Shown one piece after another: positions 1 through 10,036 of a stretch of DNA of 64,000 nucleotides (position 1 is the stretch's first letter; every line of letters starts with the position of its first letter). A program made the translations under genes and the position numbers. The stretch is from Phycisphaerae bacterium (GTDB lineage Bacteria > Planctomycetota > Phycisphaerae > Sedimentisphaerales > Anaerobacaceae): positions 186,001-250,000 of the forward strand of contig JAQTMR010000001.1 in the NCBI GenBank assembly GCA_028714255.1. The letters are read 5' to 3'. Below the pieces are notes generated by a model. The model did no database searches. It had not been told where the DNA came from and saw only the letters and a program-made list of their open reading frames with translations.

Positions 1-1
1 A

Positions 2-2551
2 CTCGAAGTCGTCCGTGATGCGAAGAGCCAAAAGATAACCGTCTGCTTTATCGAAAATGTTGACGCTATGGGCGTACACACCGGCGACTCATACTGCACC
101 GCACCGATGCTTACCATCGACCCGGAACTGCAAAAACGTCTGCAGAAATACTCCTATGATATTGTTGACGCCATCGAGGTCATCGGCGGCACAAATATAC
201 AATTCGCTCACGACCCCAAAACCGACCGCGTAGTCGTAATCGAAATCAACCCAAGAACCTCACGCTCATCGGCGCTCGCCTCAAAAGCTACCGGCTTCCC
301 AATTGCTCTTGTCTCCTCGATGCTCGCCGGCGGCATGACAATGGACGAGATTCCATACTGGAGAGACGGAACCCTTGAGAAATATACACCATCGGGCGAT
401 TATGTGGTTGTCAAATTCGCCAGATGGGCGTTCGAGAAATTCAAAGGCGTCGAGGACAAGCTCGGAACACAGATGCAGGCCGTCGGCGAAGTAATGAGCA
501 TCGGCAAAAATTACAAAGAGGCATTCCAAAAGGCCATCCGCTCGCTTGAGACCGGCAGATACGGATTGGGTTTTGCAAAAAATTTCAATAAACTATCTCT
601 TGATGAGCTGATGAAACTCGTCAGCACCGCAACCAGCGAACGCCAGTTCATTATGTATGAAGCGCTCCGCAAGGGAGCCGATATCGATGCCCTGTGCGAA
701 AAAACGTATATCAAACGATGGTTCATCGAACAAATGGCCGAGCTTGTCCAGCTCGAAGAGGAAATCCTCAAATTTAAGGGAAAACAGTTACCCGACAAGT
801 TGCTAACACAGGCTAAAAAAGACGGCTTCGCAGACCGCTATCTTGCCAAGCTGCTCGGTATTACAGAAGATAAAATCCGCAAACAGCGCACGTCACTTGG
901 TGTTGTCGAGGCATGGGAGCCTGTACCCGTCAGCGGCGTGGAAAATGCAGCTTATTATTTCTCCACTTACAACGCACCTGACAGCGTTAGTGTAAGCAAA
1001 AACCGCAAGATAATGGTTCTGGGAGGCGGGCCGAACCGCATCGGCCAGGGAATCGAATTTGATTACTGCTGTGTACACGCCGCCTTCGCTCTGCGAGATG
1101 AGGGCTTTGAAACGATTATGGTCAATTGCAATCCCGAAACCGTCTCAACCGATTACGATACCTCTGATAAACTCTACTTCGAGCCGCTTACAGTTGAAGA
1201 CGTATTGAGCATCTATGAAAAGGAAAAACCCGAAGGCGTCATCGTCCAGTTCGGAGGTCAAACCCCGCTTAACATAGCAAGCGAACTCGAACAGGCAGGT
1301 GTCAAAATAATCGGCACCTCGCCGGATGCGATAGATTTAGCTGAAGACCGCGACCGATTCCGCAAAATGATGGAAAAGCTCGGTATCCCTATGGCCAAAT
1401 CCGGAATGGCAAGCAACCTTGACGAGGCCCTTGCTATCGCCAAACAGATTGGCTATCCGCTGATGGTTCGGCCATCTTATGTCCTCGGCGGACGCGGCAT
1501 GGAAGTCGTCCACGACAAGGAAATGCTGCAGCAGTACGTCACCGCCGCCGTTGAGATAACGCCGGAAAGACCCATCCTGATTGATAAGTTCCTCGAAAAC
1601 GCCACCGAAGCCGAGGCCGACGCCATTGCCGACGGCACCGATGCCTTTGTACCCGCGGTTATGGAGCACATCGAGCTGGCCGGTATCCATTCCGGCGATT
1701 CAGCCTGCGTGATTCCTCCTGTCAGCATCCCTAAAAAACATCTTGATACCATCCGTGAATACACCAGAAAAATAGCAATAGAACTAAATGTCGTCGGCCT
1801 GATGAATATGCAGTATGCCATTGCCAATGATGTTGTCTATGTCCTCGAAGCCAACCCGCGCGCATCGAGAACAGTGCCGCTGGTCTCCAAGGTCTGCGGA
1901 ATCTCGATGGCTCGGCTGGCTACACAGATTATGCTCGGGAAAAAACTCTCTGACCTCAACATAAAGCAAAGAAAAGTCCCGCACTTCGGCGTAAAAGAAG
2001 CAGTTTTCCCATTTAATATGTTCCACACCGTTGACCCAATCCTCGGTCCGGAAATGCGCTCCACCGGCGAAGTGCTCGGATTGGCCGATTCATACGGACT
2101 GGCTTTCTTCAAAGCACAAGAAGCTACCGGCCTGACGCTGCCTGACAAGGGTACTGTTTTGATAACCGTCGCCGACAATGATAAACCCGCGGTCCTCGAC
2201 ATAGCAAAAGCCTTCTCGCAACTCGGTTTCAAAATAAAGGCTACCGAAGGAACCCACAAGTTCCTCGCAGATAAAGGCATCGAAGCCGAATGTATTCGCA
2301 AAATGCACGAGGGCAGACCAAATATAGCTGATGCGATTAAAAACGCCGAGATTCAGCTAATAATCAACACCCCTGCCGGCAAGCTAAGCAAATACGATGA
2401 TTCTTACATCCGAAAGACAGCCATAAAATACAAAATCCCTTATGTTACAACTACTGCCGCTGCCGCTGCTGCCGTAAAGGGCATCGCTGCCCACCGAACG
2501 GCACCGGGTACCGTAAAGTCATTGCAAAGTTACCATTCAGTCATTAAATAA
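2..2551 (+). CDS. carB: Carbamoyl-phosphate synthase large subunit (5' truncated by window)
   Basis: Open frame continues upstream of the ORF-track Met to base 2 (LEVVRDAKSQKITVCFIENVDAMGVHTGDS); ATP-grasp motifs (MVLGGGPNRIGQGIEFDYCC, VRPSYVLGGRGMEVV) and C-terminal MGS-like domain. Confidence 0.97.
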   Translation, partial: LEVVRDAKSQKITVCFIENVDAMGVHTGDSYCTAPMLTIDPELQKRLQKYSYDIVDAIEVIGGTNIQFAHDPKTDRVVVIEINPRTSRSSALASKATGFPIALVSSMLAGGMTMDEIPYWRDGTLEKYTPSGDYVVVKFARWAFEKFKGVEDKLGTQMQAVGEVMSIGKNYKEAFQKAIRSLETGRYGLGFAKNFNKLSLDELMKLVSTATSERQFIMYEALRKGADIDALCEKTYIKRWFIEQMAELVQLEEEILKFKGKQLPDKLLTQAKKDGFADRYLAKLLGITEDKIRKQRTSLGVVEAWEPVPVSGVENAAYYFSTYNAPDSVSVSKNRKIMVLGGGPNRIGQGIEFDYCCVHAAFALRDEGFETIMVNCNPETVSTDYDTSDKLYFEPLTVEDVLSIYEKEKPEGVIVQFGGQTPLNIASELEQAGVKIIGTSPDAIDLAEDRDRFRKMMEKLGIPMAKSGMASNLDEALAIAKQIGYPLMVRPSYVLGGRGMEVVHDKEMLQQYVTAAVEITPERPILIDKFLENATEAEADAIADGTDAFVPAVMEHIELAGIHSGDSACVIPPVSIPKKHLDTIREYTRKIAIELNVVGLMNMQYAIANDVVYVLEANPRASRTVPLVSKVCGISMARLATQIMLGKKLSDLNIKQRKVPHFGVKEAVFPFNMFHTVDPILGPEMRSTGEVLGLADSYGLAFFKAQEATGLTLPDKGTVLITVADNDKPAVLDIAKAFSQLGFKIKATEGTHKFLADKGIEAECIRKMHEGRPNIADAIKNAEIQLIINTPAGKLSKYDDSYIRKTAIKYKIPYVTTTAAAAAAVKGIAAHRTAPGTVKSLQSYHSVIK

Positions 2552-2705
2552 GACCTGAAATGCCCTTTTTATCGGGCATCAGGGCCGATTGGACTTTACG
2601 CAAAATATTTCTTATACTTTACTCGGTACAGGGAAGCGGCTTAAACTACCTTTGAAATAGGGATGTTTTTGGACCCTGCTTCACAGGTATTTTTTTGGGG
2701 GGGAA

Positions 2706-4436
2706 ATGAAACCCGTAAATAAATTAATCCGCAAGAAACAGCAGGGTGTGGTCCTTATCATATCCATGATATTTGTCCTTATTTTTGCCGCCCTGGCTGT
2801 TTCAATGGCCTCACTGTCCGGCGTCAACTTACAAATCGCAGACAATCAGCATAAGGTAAATTCTGCCCTCTCAGCCGCCCAATCAGGCCTGGAATGCGGT
2901 AAATATCTCATCGCGCAGACATCCCTAACTTTGGCCGATATGCCCGCAATGAACACCAGCCTCAACTATGTAACCACGGAACAGGCGAATACTGTATGGG
3001 CAACCCTTTGCTCACAGGTTCAGGACCAGCCATGGGTAGCTGGTAATGCAACCCAAACTGAAAATGAAATCATAACCCCTGCCATAAGCCTCGGCCAAGC
3101 AAACGCATCCTTTCAGGTCAGATTCTATCGAGATGGCAACTCCATTCAGCTTGAGGGAATAGGAACTGATGGACCGGTTGGAAGACAGGTCGGCATAAAT
3201 GCGACTATCACCAAAGACAACGAGGTTTTAAATTACGCCATTGCCAGCAGAGGCCGAATGTGGCTCACTGGTGACTCGACCGTACACGGTAATATTTACA
3301 GCGCATGGCAGTACCAGAATATCTCGCCCTTCAATATAACCAGTGATTCAACAGTCGAGGGGACCATTAATACCATTCTTAGTAATATTAATCCCAATAC
3401 AGGGGAACCCGGCCCCGACCTGTATGCGGACAAGTTTGATAGTTATGACAATCCCGTTCTCGATGCAGATGGAAATCGTGTTAAAATCAAGATGCCCTAC
3501 GACCTTGAGACACTGGATGCCATCGGTAATCCCGTCTATGACGAACTGGGAAACAAGGTAATCAGCCCTACAGACCAAATACAAGGCCAGTGTGATGGTA
3601 TCAACTATGGCGTCAACTACGGAGACAAGGCCGTCGATATGCCGGGAATGAAAATAAGCGATTACGATACCATCCCGTATAAAAATCAGACGACTGACCT
3701 TTCCACCGCCGGTATTCCCACTGTAACGGAATACTTTCCACATGCTGTAGGTAATTATAGCCTGCCGGCTTCGTATGGAAGCCAAAAGCTAACTCGCTAT
3801 AAATATGAAGGCCAGACATTCGAAAATAAAAGGGTATCTGCTTTCACAGTCTATTATAGCACCTTGAAAGCCACGCTTTTTAAGAACTGCACCTTTAACG
3901 GAATTCTATACTTGGACTGCGGCACGACCGGCACCACCTATAACAACGTGCGGTTTGAGAACTGTGTATTCAACGGCCCAATAATAACAAATACGCCCAG
4001 CTATTCATACGCCGATAGTACTACCTGGTGGAAGAAGAACTGTCTTTATTTTACGGGTGAAGAAACATTTCAAAACAGTACATCAATTCCCGCTACGATA
4101 CTTGCGCCTAATTTCAACGTCAATCTCGGCAATACCAACCCTGACAGCGGCGAAAATAATGTTCTTACCGGCGCAATCGTAGGCGGAATTGTGGATATTC
4201 GCGGCAATGCGGAAATTCAGGGTACGGTCATTTCGATGTATGATACCAGTGACTACTCGAGCGGATATGTCAGCAACATCGGAGCAACAGCAGACGACGG
4301 CGGTTCGGAAACAACCGAACCGGGCGATATTGGGGTCATTAGCATCACGCCGGACCCAGACAAGCTGCTGCCGAGCGGCATTATTAGCCCAATTGTCATT
4401 AAACCTTCGCAGGACACGTATTCAGAAGAAATATGA
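2706..4436 (+). CDS. PilX-N-like / type IV pilus-associated surface protein, 576 aa
   Basis: N-terminal KKQQGVVLIISMIFVLIFAALAVSMASLSGVN resembles a prepilin/PilX-type hydrophobic N-terminus; repetitive NCTFNG/ENCVFNG segments suggest a beta-helical region. Confidence 0.6.
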   Translation: MKPVNKLIRKKQQGVVLIISMIFVLIFAALAVSMASLSGVNLQIADNQHKVNSALSAAQSGLECGKYLIAQTSLTLADMPAMNTSLNYVTTEQANTVWATLCSQVQDQPWVAGNATQTENEIITPAISLGQANASFQVRFYRDGNSIQLEGIGTDGPVGRQVGINATITKDNEVLNYAIASRGRMWLTGDSTVHGNIYSAWQYQNISPFNITSDSTVEGTINTILSNINPNTGEPGPDLYADKFDSYDNPVLDADGNRVKIKMPYDLETLDAIGNPVYDELGNKVISPTDQIQGQCDGINYGVNYGDKAVDMPGMKISDYDTIPYKNQTTDLSTAGIPTVTEYFPHAVGNYSLPASYGSQKLTRYKYEGQTFENKRVSAFTVYYSTLKATLFKNCTFNGILYLDCGTTGTTYNNVRFENCVFNGPIITNTPSYSYADSTTWWKKNCLYFTGEETFQNSTSIPATILAPNFNVNLGNTNPDSGENNVLTGAIVGGIVDIRGNAEIQGTVISMYDTSDYSSGYVSNIGATADDGGSETTEPGDIGVISITPDPDKLLPSGIISPIVIKPSQDTYSEEI

Positions 4437-4498
4437 CCATAATAAATTACAGGTGTAAATAAACCAAGACTTTGAACTATTTCAAAAAGGGGAACAAA

Positions 4499-4750
4499 AT
4501 GAAAAAGCTGACCTTAAACATATTGCTGCTCATACTGATGCTGACAGCAGCTTCGGCAGGCGTACTGCAGGCAGCCGTAGTAAATGTGAGTCTGGCAGAC
4601 AATGGAATGAGTTACTTCGAACAAGACCCAAATGAGCCTGTACCAGAACCTATACCAGAGCCTGAATTTATCAGCAGCTTAATCAGGTGCCTTGACGAAG
4701 ACCCAAACGAGCCTGTGCCTGAGCCTGTACCCGAACCTGAATGTATTTAG
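4499..4750 (+). CDS. Small secreted protein with duplicated DPNEPVPEPxPEPE module
   Basis: ORF track 4472..4750; internal ATG at 4499 gives a signal peptide (MKKLTLNILLLILMLTAASAGVLQAA) followed by two PEPE-rich modules. Confidence 0.55.
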   Translation: MKKLTLNILLLILMLTAASAGVLQAAVVNVSLADNGMSYFEQDPNEPVPEPIPEPEFISSLIRCLDEDPNEPVPEPVPEPECI

Positions 4751-4904
4751 TTAGAGGACATCCTTAAGCTGCGTTGTTTTTCCGGTGAACTTCTACGGAA
4801 GAGCTATGTACCCTTACAGCAAGACTTGATTTCTATCTCCCCTTCCGCACTTAAACTTCCGCCTTAGTTGCTATGCCCTGCTATGGCTTTTTTATTCCAA
4901 AAAC

Positions 4905-6863
4905 TTAATCCGACTTGTTCCAGTTATTTTCACCAATATACCCCGGCACAAGTTCCTTGATTTTACTCGTTATTTCACCGCAATTTTTTGTCTTGGCAAT
5001 ACTCACCAGCTCGTTTATCCCCGCTCTAAGCTTTTCCCGGTCTTTCACAATATTTTTCCATATAGCAATCTTCGGATGTTTCGTCAGCTGCATATCTTCG
5101 CCGGCGATTGAAAGCTCCTCGAAAAGCTTCTCGCCCGGCCGAATCCCCGTAAACTGAATCTCAATGTCTTCTTCAGGGCTGAAACCGCTGAGGGTAATAA
5201 GTTCTTTTGCCAAATCGACAATTTTTACCGGCTCACCCATATCAAGTACAAAAATTTCTCCGCCTTTTCCCATTGTTGCCGCCTGCAAAACAAGCTGGCT
5301 CGCCTCCGGTATGGTCATAAAATACCGCTTCATCTCAGGATGCGTAACTGTCACAGGGCCGCCCTCTGCTATTTGTTTCTTAAATATCGGTACAACTGAA
5401 CCTTCGGAGTCCAGAACGTTGCCGAACCGTACTGTCACAAGCTGTGTTTTGCTTGTTTTGCTCAAATCCTGGACATACATTTCAGCGATTCGTTTGGATG
5501 AGCCCATCATACTGGTGGGGTTAACAGCCTTGTCCGTGCTAATCATTACAAAATTAGTGCTGCCGTGGCGGTCTGCTGCATCAGCAATGTTCCGTGTCCC
5601 CACAACGTTGTTCTTAATAGCTTCTCCGGGATTTAGTTCCATCAGCGGAACATGTTTATGAGCTGCCGCGTGGATAACAACCTCAGGCCGATACTTCTCG
5701 AAAATCTCGTCAACGCGTACCTCGTCGGTGATGTCGCATATAATCGCCTTTATTTCCAGCGTCGGAAATCTATAGCGAAGTTCCCTGTCTATGTAAAACA
5801 GCGGGTTCTCCGCCTGCTCGACAAGCAAAAGCTGCTTAGGCCCAAAATTGCAGACCTGCCTGCACATTTCCGACCCGATTGAACCGCCGGCGCCACTGAC
5901 GAATATCACCTTGTTCTTTAGAAAAACCTCTATCGAATGAAGGTCAAGCTCAACAGCTTCTCTGCCCAACAGGTCGTTTATATCCACATCTCTAATCTGA
6001 GAGACCCGCAGTTTGCCCGAGGCAATATCTGAGATTGACGGCACCGTGTGGAAACGGATTTTAATTCCCTCGCATACCTGAATGACACGCCTTCGCTGAC
6101 GGTGCGTTGCTGACGGCATTGCGATTGCAATCTCTTCGATATTGTGGTCTTTGCATATCTTCGACAGCTCTTCCACTGTCCCCAGCACTGGCAGGCCGAG
6201 GATAAACGTCCCCTGCTTGCGGGCGTCATCGTCAACAAAACCGATTACCTCGTATTCAGTGACTTGCTTCTTGTGGATGTCCCCCAGAAGAGTAACGCCG
6301 GTATTACCTGCACCAACTATAAGAAGTCGTTTTAGCCGACCGCTTTCGACAGTGCGAAATTCCTCGTGGTACAGTCTTATCAGCATTCGCAGCCCCGCCA
6401 GCAGCAGAAACGTGGTGAATAGGTCTATCATGAATACGCTTTGCCCGACGAAAGTTACATTCTGTAATTTTTGGCGGATTGCAGTTGGGGCAAAAATCAA
6501 TGTGGCCCAAAGCGAAACTATCACCAAAGTGCTTACCAGCGAAGCTCGCAGAATTCCAACAAGGTCTGATATGCCGACGTATCGCCACCATCCACGATAC
6601 TGCTTGAAAAGTCCAAATATCACCGATTTGATGATGATAAAGAAAAACAGCAAAAGGGGATACTGCTCTATAAGCCAACTGCGCCTTATCTGCATATTGT
6701 TTGCAACAAGGAAGGAAAGCATCAAAGAAACGGTAAAAACAACTATATGCGCAAACACAATCAGGGTTTTACGATGACGTAACAACACAGTCGGGGGTGT
6801 TGATGACTCCGACGCGTCTTGATTTCCATTTTTAGGCTGTATATCTGCGTTCGAATCAGGCAT
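4905..6863 (-). CDS. Nucleoside-diphosphate-sugar epimerase/dehydratase, CapD/WbpM-like membrane protein
   Basis: N-terminal TM helices, GAGNTG motif, then FVSGAGGSIGSEMCRQ Rossmann motif and SMMGSSKRIAEMY region typical of the polysaccharide biosynthesis protein family. Confidence 0.9.
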   Translation of the reverse strand: MPDSNADIQPKNGNQDASESSTPPTVLLRHRKTLIVFAHIVVFTVSLMLSFLVANNMQIRRSWLIEQYPLLLFFFIIIKSVIFGLFKQYRGWWRYVGISDLVGILRASLVSTLVIVSLWATLIFAPTAIRQKLQNVTFVGQSVFMIDLFTTFLLLAGLRMLIRLYHEEFRTVESGRLKRLLIVGAGNTGVTLLGDIHKKQVTEYEVIGFVDDDARKQGTFILGLPVLGTVEELSKICKDHNIEEIAIAMPSATHRQRRRVIQVCEGIKIRFHTVPSISDIASGKLRVSQIRDVDINDLLGREAVELDLHSIEVFLKNKVIFVSGAGGSIGSEMCRQVCNFGPKQLLLVEQAENPLFYIDRELRYRFPTLEIKAIICDITDEVRVDEIFEKYRPEVVIHAAAHKHVPLMELNPGEAIKNNVVGTRNIADAADRHGSTNFVMISTDKAVNPTSMMGSSKRIAEMYVQDLSKTSKTQLVTVRFGNVLDSEGSVVPIFKKQIAEGGPVTVTHPEMKRYFMTIPEASQLVLQAATMGKGGEIFVLDMGEPVKIVDLAKELITLSGFSPEEDIEIQFTGIRPGEKLFEELSIAGEDMQLTKHPKIAIWKNIVKDREKLRAGINELVSIAKTKNCGEITSKIKELVPGYIGENNWNKSD

Positions 6864-6984
6864 ATCTTACCAGCACTATAGTGCTTTTTTCTGCGACTTC
6901 TTCACAACCCTAAGCTTAACAATAGCTTAAGCGTATGTCAAGAAATTATCACTACACGGCGGAACAGCGTATGGCCTTTTTGTT

Positions 6985-8304
6985 TTATCGCTGTGTTTCC
7001 GGTTTGGGTTGCGCCTGTGATTTTTCAGGCTCAATTTTGGTAGCGTTCGACTCCGTTTTGACACCGGCAGCGGCAGGGGCATAAATGTCCTCTAGGGCGG
7101 TATTGTCAACTCTGTTGCGCATAAGTGCATAGATTATTGTATTGGCGGAAAAATAAAAGCTTATCACAAAGGAAACTAATAAACCAATAACAATCAACAC
7201 TACTAAATAAACCAAAAAGGCAGCCAAAGATTCTGACCAGTTCAGTGTTGCCATGACTGGTGAGCCGCGCAATTCCATAAAACTGGGCTCCGGCCAGATC
7301 GCGGCAAGTTTGTTGACCGATTTATTACTATTGTTGACCCAGATGCCAAGCTGTAAAAACCAGCGAGTAATCCAGAGCAGCAAAAAGCTAAAGAATCGAA
7401 CAAATGTATAGCAAATTGCGCCGTAAATCACAGATGTCATAGTATAAAAACCCATCCGCCACGGTTTCGAATATACATAATTAAATGATCGGCTTATCGC
7501 ATCGAAACTGTCTGAGCCATCGTAGGCAACTGCAGGAAACATCAGGTTAAATCCCACAATCGTACCTGTTAAAATGACCGCTATCAATGTCCCTGCAATA
7601 AAAGCTGGAAGCATAAAAATACTCATTATCAGTTCACCTGCTCTTGGGATGTTAGCTATCAGCCCCAAAAGGAAAATAAAAAGACCGATGAAAATAACTA
7701 TCCCGGCCGGTGTCAAAGGTATCGCGTAAAAACTCAGGAATCTTTTTGAACTAAAGCACAACGCCTCGGCTATACCCGGTTTTTCATCCCGGGCAAATTG
7801 CAGCGCCGCGATTCGGCACAAACCGCCGCCCGCAACAGCAGTCACGGCAAGTGCTATTGCAAAGAATATTGTGCTGTAAATATAATGACACTTTATAGCC
7901 CAGCTTATTGCCCTGAAACCGTCTGAAATATTCTTCGCCACACCTGGCATATCGAACGCGAACAGCGACTCCATTAGTGCGCCGTGGAATCTTTCAGAAC
8001 CAAAATGCCAAAGTGTTGAAAATACCCCCCTGCGCTCACCATGTTCCCTGTAATATTCGATGTGTGATTTTAATCTATCAGGGTTGGATATATAAACTTG
8101 CAACTCCGTAATTCCACCCTGCGCCTTTGGGGATGCAACAACTGTTCTGCTGAAATCCATAATCCAGCCGGCCAGACATATAATCGCCAGTGCCCCGAAA
8201 GAAATTATCAGCTTGCTTGGCTGAATAGCCATACGGAAAGTCTGGAATACCCTGGGAAACGAAAAATTATTCAAAACCTGTGAAGTTCCTTTTACGTCGC
8301 CCAT
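6985..8304 (-). CDS. Hypothetical polytopic membrane protein
   Basis: ORF 6985..8367; likely start at internal Met (MGDVKGTSQ..., 8304); multiple hydrophobic segments; no family recognised with certainty. Confidence 0.65.
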   Translation of the reverse strand: MGDVKGTSQVLNNFSFPRVFQTFRMAIQPSKLIISFGALAIICLAGWIMDFSRTVVASPKAQGGITELQVYISNPDRLKSHIEYYREHGERRGVFSTLWHFGSERFHGALMESLFAFDMPGVAKNISDGFRAISWAIKCHYIYSTIFFAIALAVTAVAGGGLCRIAALQFARDEKPGIAEALCFSSKRFLSFYAIPLTPAGIVIFIGLFIFLLGLIANIPRAGELIMSIFMLPAFIAGTLIAVILTGTIVGFNLMFPAVAYDGSDSFDAISRSFNYVYSKPWRMGFYTMTSVIYGAICYTFVRFFSFLLLWITRWFLQLGIWVNNSNKSVNKLAAIWPEPSFMELRGSPVMATLNWSESLAAFLVYLVVLIVIGLLVSFVISFYFSANTIIYALMRNRVDNTALEDIYAPAAAGVKTESNATKIEPEKSQAQPKPETQR

Positions 8305-8402
8305 TCTGCATCCTTTCAAAAAGCCCGCTGTCATCCACAAATATAATTTATTGCCGGTTGGTTTCAACAGATTTTGTAATATTTATCTTTGATTATTACA
8401 AC

Positions 8403-8597
8403 TTACTGCTCATCGTCAGAAGCATCCGGAGAAGAATCAGAAGATTTTGCAACTATCCTGTACTCGTCATCCAGCCACGCACCCAAATCTACGAACTTAC
8501 ATCGCTGTGAGCAAAAGGGGAAAAATTTCGCTTCTTCGGATTGTCTTTCAGGTGATACGCCGACTACTCTTTTGCAGATTGGACATCTGTGTTTCAT
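8403..8597 (-). CDS. yacG: YacG-like zinc-binding protein (DNA gyrase inhibitor YacG family)
   Basis: MKHRCPICKRVVG...FFPFCSQRCKFVDLGAWLDDEYRI: CxxC...CxxxC layout and 'FCSxRCkxiDLGxWl' signature; start placed at internal Met. Confidence 0.8.
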   Translation of the reverse strand: MKHRCPICKRVVGVSPERQSEEAKFFPFCSQRCKFVDLGAWLDDEYRIVAKSSDSSPDASDDEQ

Positions 8598-8610
8598 ACT
8601 AATCAGAATA

Positions 8611-9072
8611 TCAATCTTGCGTTTGTTGCCCAGGCTCTGCCTGTTCCTGCTTTCGGGCATATTCAACGCAGTATCTCGCCCACGGCTGGGCTTCGAGCCG
8701 AGCCTTGGCTATTCGCCCGCCGGTGCCTTCGCATAAACCGTAAACGCCATTCTCGATGCGCTGCAGCGCATCATCAATTTCTTTCAGCAGTTTCCTTTCA
8801 CTATCCATCAACCCAAGCGTGAATTCCTGGTCGTAGTTATCAGTCCCGAGGTCGGCCATGTGGATTGGCATACTTGATAAATCCCCGGCTGCGTTCAGTC
8901 GGGATTTATTGAGGGTTTCATCTTCCATTTCGTTAACATTTGATAGAATTTCCTCGCGTTTTTCCAGCAGCATTTGTTTGAAATGCTCTATATCCGCTGC
9001 TGCCAAACGGCCTTTCTTCGTCCGATGCTGGCTTATTTCCCCCCTGGACGTCTTTTTGCGTTTCTCTGTCAC
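8611..9072 (-). CDS. DksA/TraR-family protein with degenerate zinc finger
   Basis: Coiled-coil N-terminus and GVYGLCEGTGGRIAKARLEAQPWARYCVEYA aligned by eye to the DksA zinc-finger region. Confidence 0.8.
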   Translation of the reverse strand: MTEKRKKTSRGEISQHRTKKGRLAAADIEHFKQMLLEKREEILSNVNEMEDETLNKSRLNAAGDLSSMPIHMADLGTDNYDQEFTLGLMDSERKLLKEIDDALQRIENGVYGLCEGTGGRIAKARLEAQPWARYCVEYARKQEQAEPGQQTQD

Positions 9073-9190
9073 TTTATACCTCTATTACGACTGACATATC
9101 TACAAGTGGATTATTGTAACATAAAAGCGTGTTATATGTAATATTTCTTTTGCCCTGATTATATACAGAAACAAACTCCTGCGGCTGTTT

Positions 9191-10036
9191 TTACTTGCTA
9201 TCGGCAGGCCTGGGGGTGATGATTTGGTTGTCTGCCGTAAGGCATCCCTCACGGGATTTTGCGAATTTACCTAAAGGGAGGAAAAAGTTTTCCTGTCCGA
9301 CTTTACCCGTGAATGTCCTGACCCCAAAAACTTTTTCAATTTGCTTCAGCGAAAAAACATCGGACGTTTTGCCGATATGATAGTTACCCCCGGCTTCAAG
9401 TAGCAGGGCTTCGTCTGCATACTGGATTGTAAGGTTAATGTCATGTGTCACGGCTACGATTGTTTTGCCGTATTCACGCTGCATTCTTTTGAGCAAATCG
9501 TATATGCCGACCTGATGTTTTATGTCGAGAAAACTCGTAGGCTCATCCAAAAGCAGAATCGGGGTATTTTGCGCAAGTGCCCTTGCGATGAAAACCCGCT
9601 GGCGTTCGCCGCCGCTGAGATGGTTAAGCGTCCGCTCTGCGAACCGGGCAGTATCGGTCATTTCAAGCGCATCAGCTATTGCCTTCTGGTCTGTCTCGCC
9701 CTCGAAGGCAAACGTACCTAAATAAGGGCTTCTCGCCATTGATACAATCTGCATCGCCGAAAATTCAAAGATGGGGACAAACTCCTGACGCACAACCGCG
9801 ACTTTTTTTGCTAAATGCCGAATCGAATATGATTGCAGCAAACAATCATCGATTTTTACCGCCCCTGCCGTCGATTTGAGCAATCCTGAAAGCAGATTAA
9901 GCAGGGTCGTTTTGCCGGAACCATTCGGACCTGCTATCGACAGAAAACTACCCTCATCAAGCCTGAAACTAATGTTCTTTAGTATCTCAGCCTGCGACTT
10001 ATAAGCGAAACAAAGATTTTCAACTTCTATACCCAT
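9191..10036 (-). CDS. ABC transporter ATP-binding protein (iron-siderophore/cobalamin type)
   Basis: Walker A GPNGSGKTTLLN, LSGGERQRVFIARALAQ signature, LLLDEPTSFLD Walker B; adjacent FecCD permease and binding protein. Confidence 0.93.
   Translation of the reverse strand: MGIEVENLCFAYKSQAEILKNISFRLDEGSFLSIAGPNGSGKTTLLNLLSGLLKSTAGAVKIDDCLLQSYSIRHLAKKVAVVRQEFVPIFEFSAMQIVSMARSPYLGTFAFEGETDQKAIADALEMTDTARFAERTLNHLSGGERQRVFIARALAQNTPILLLDEPTSFLDIKHQVGIYDLLKRMQREYGKTIVAVTHDINLTIQYADEALLLEAGGNYHIGKTSDVFSLKQIEKVFGVRTFTGKVGQENFFLPLGKFAKSREGCLTADNQIITPRPADSK

Noticed and set aside
1337-1690. Antisense ORFs inside carB, valS, rho, pheT, glucan phosphorylase and the TPR gene
   Set aside because: Long antisense frames mirror the codon bias of clearly coding opposite strands; peptides show no family motifs.
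2560-2579. Terminator after carB (atgccc...gggcat)
   Set aside because: Short stem and no following T-run; weak.
4472-4750. PEP-CTERM sorting signal in the small PEPE protein
   Set aside because: No hydrophobic helix or basic tail after the PEP motifs; the protein ends immediately.
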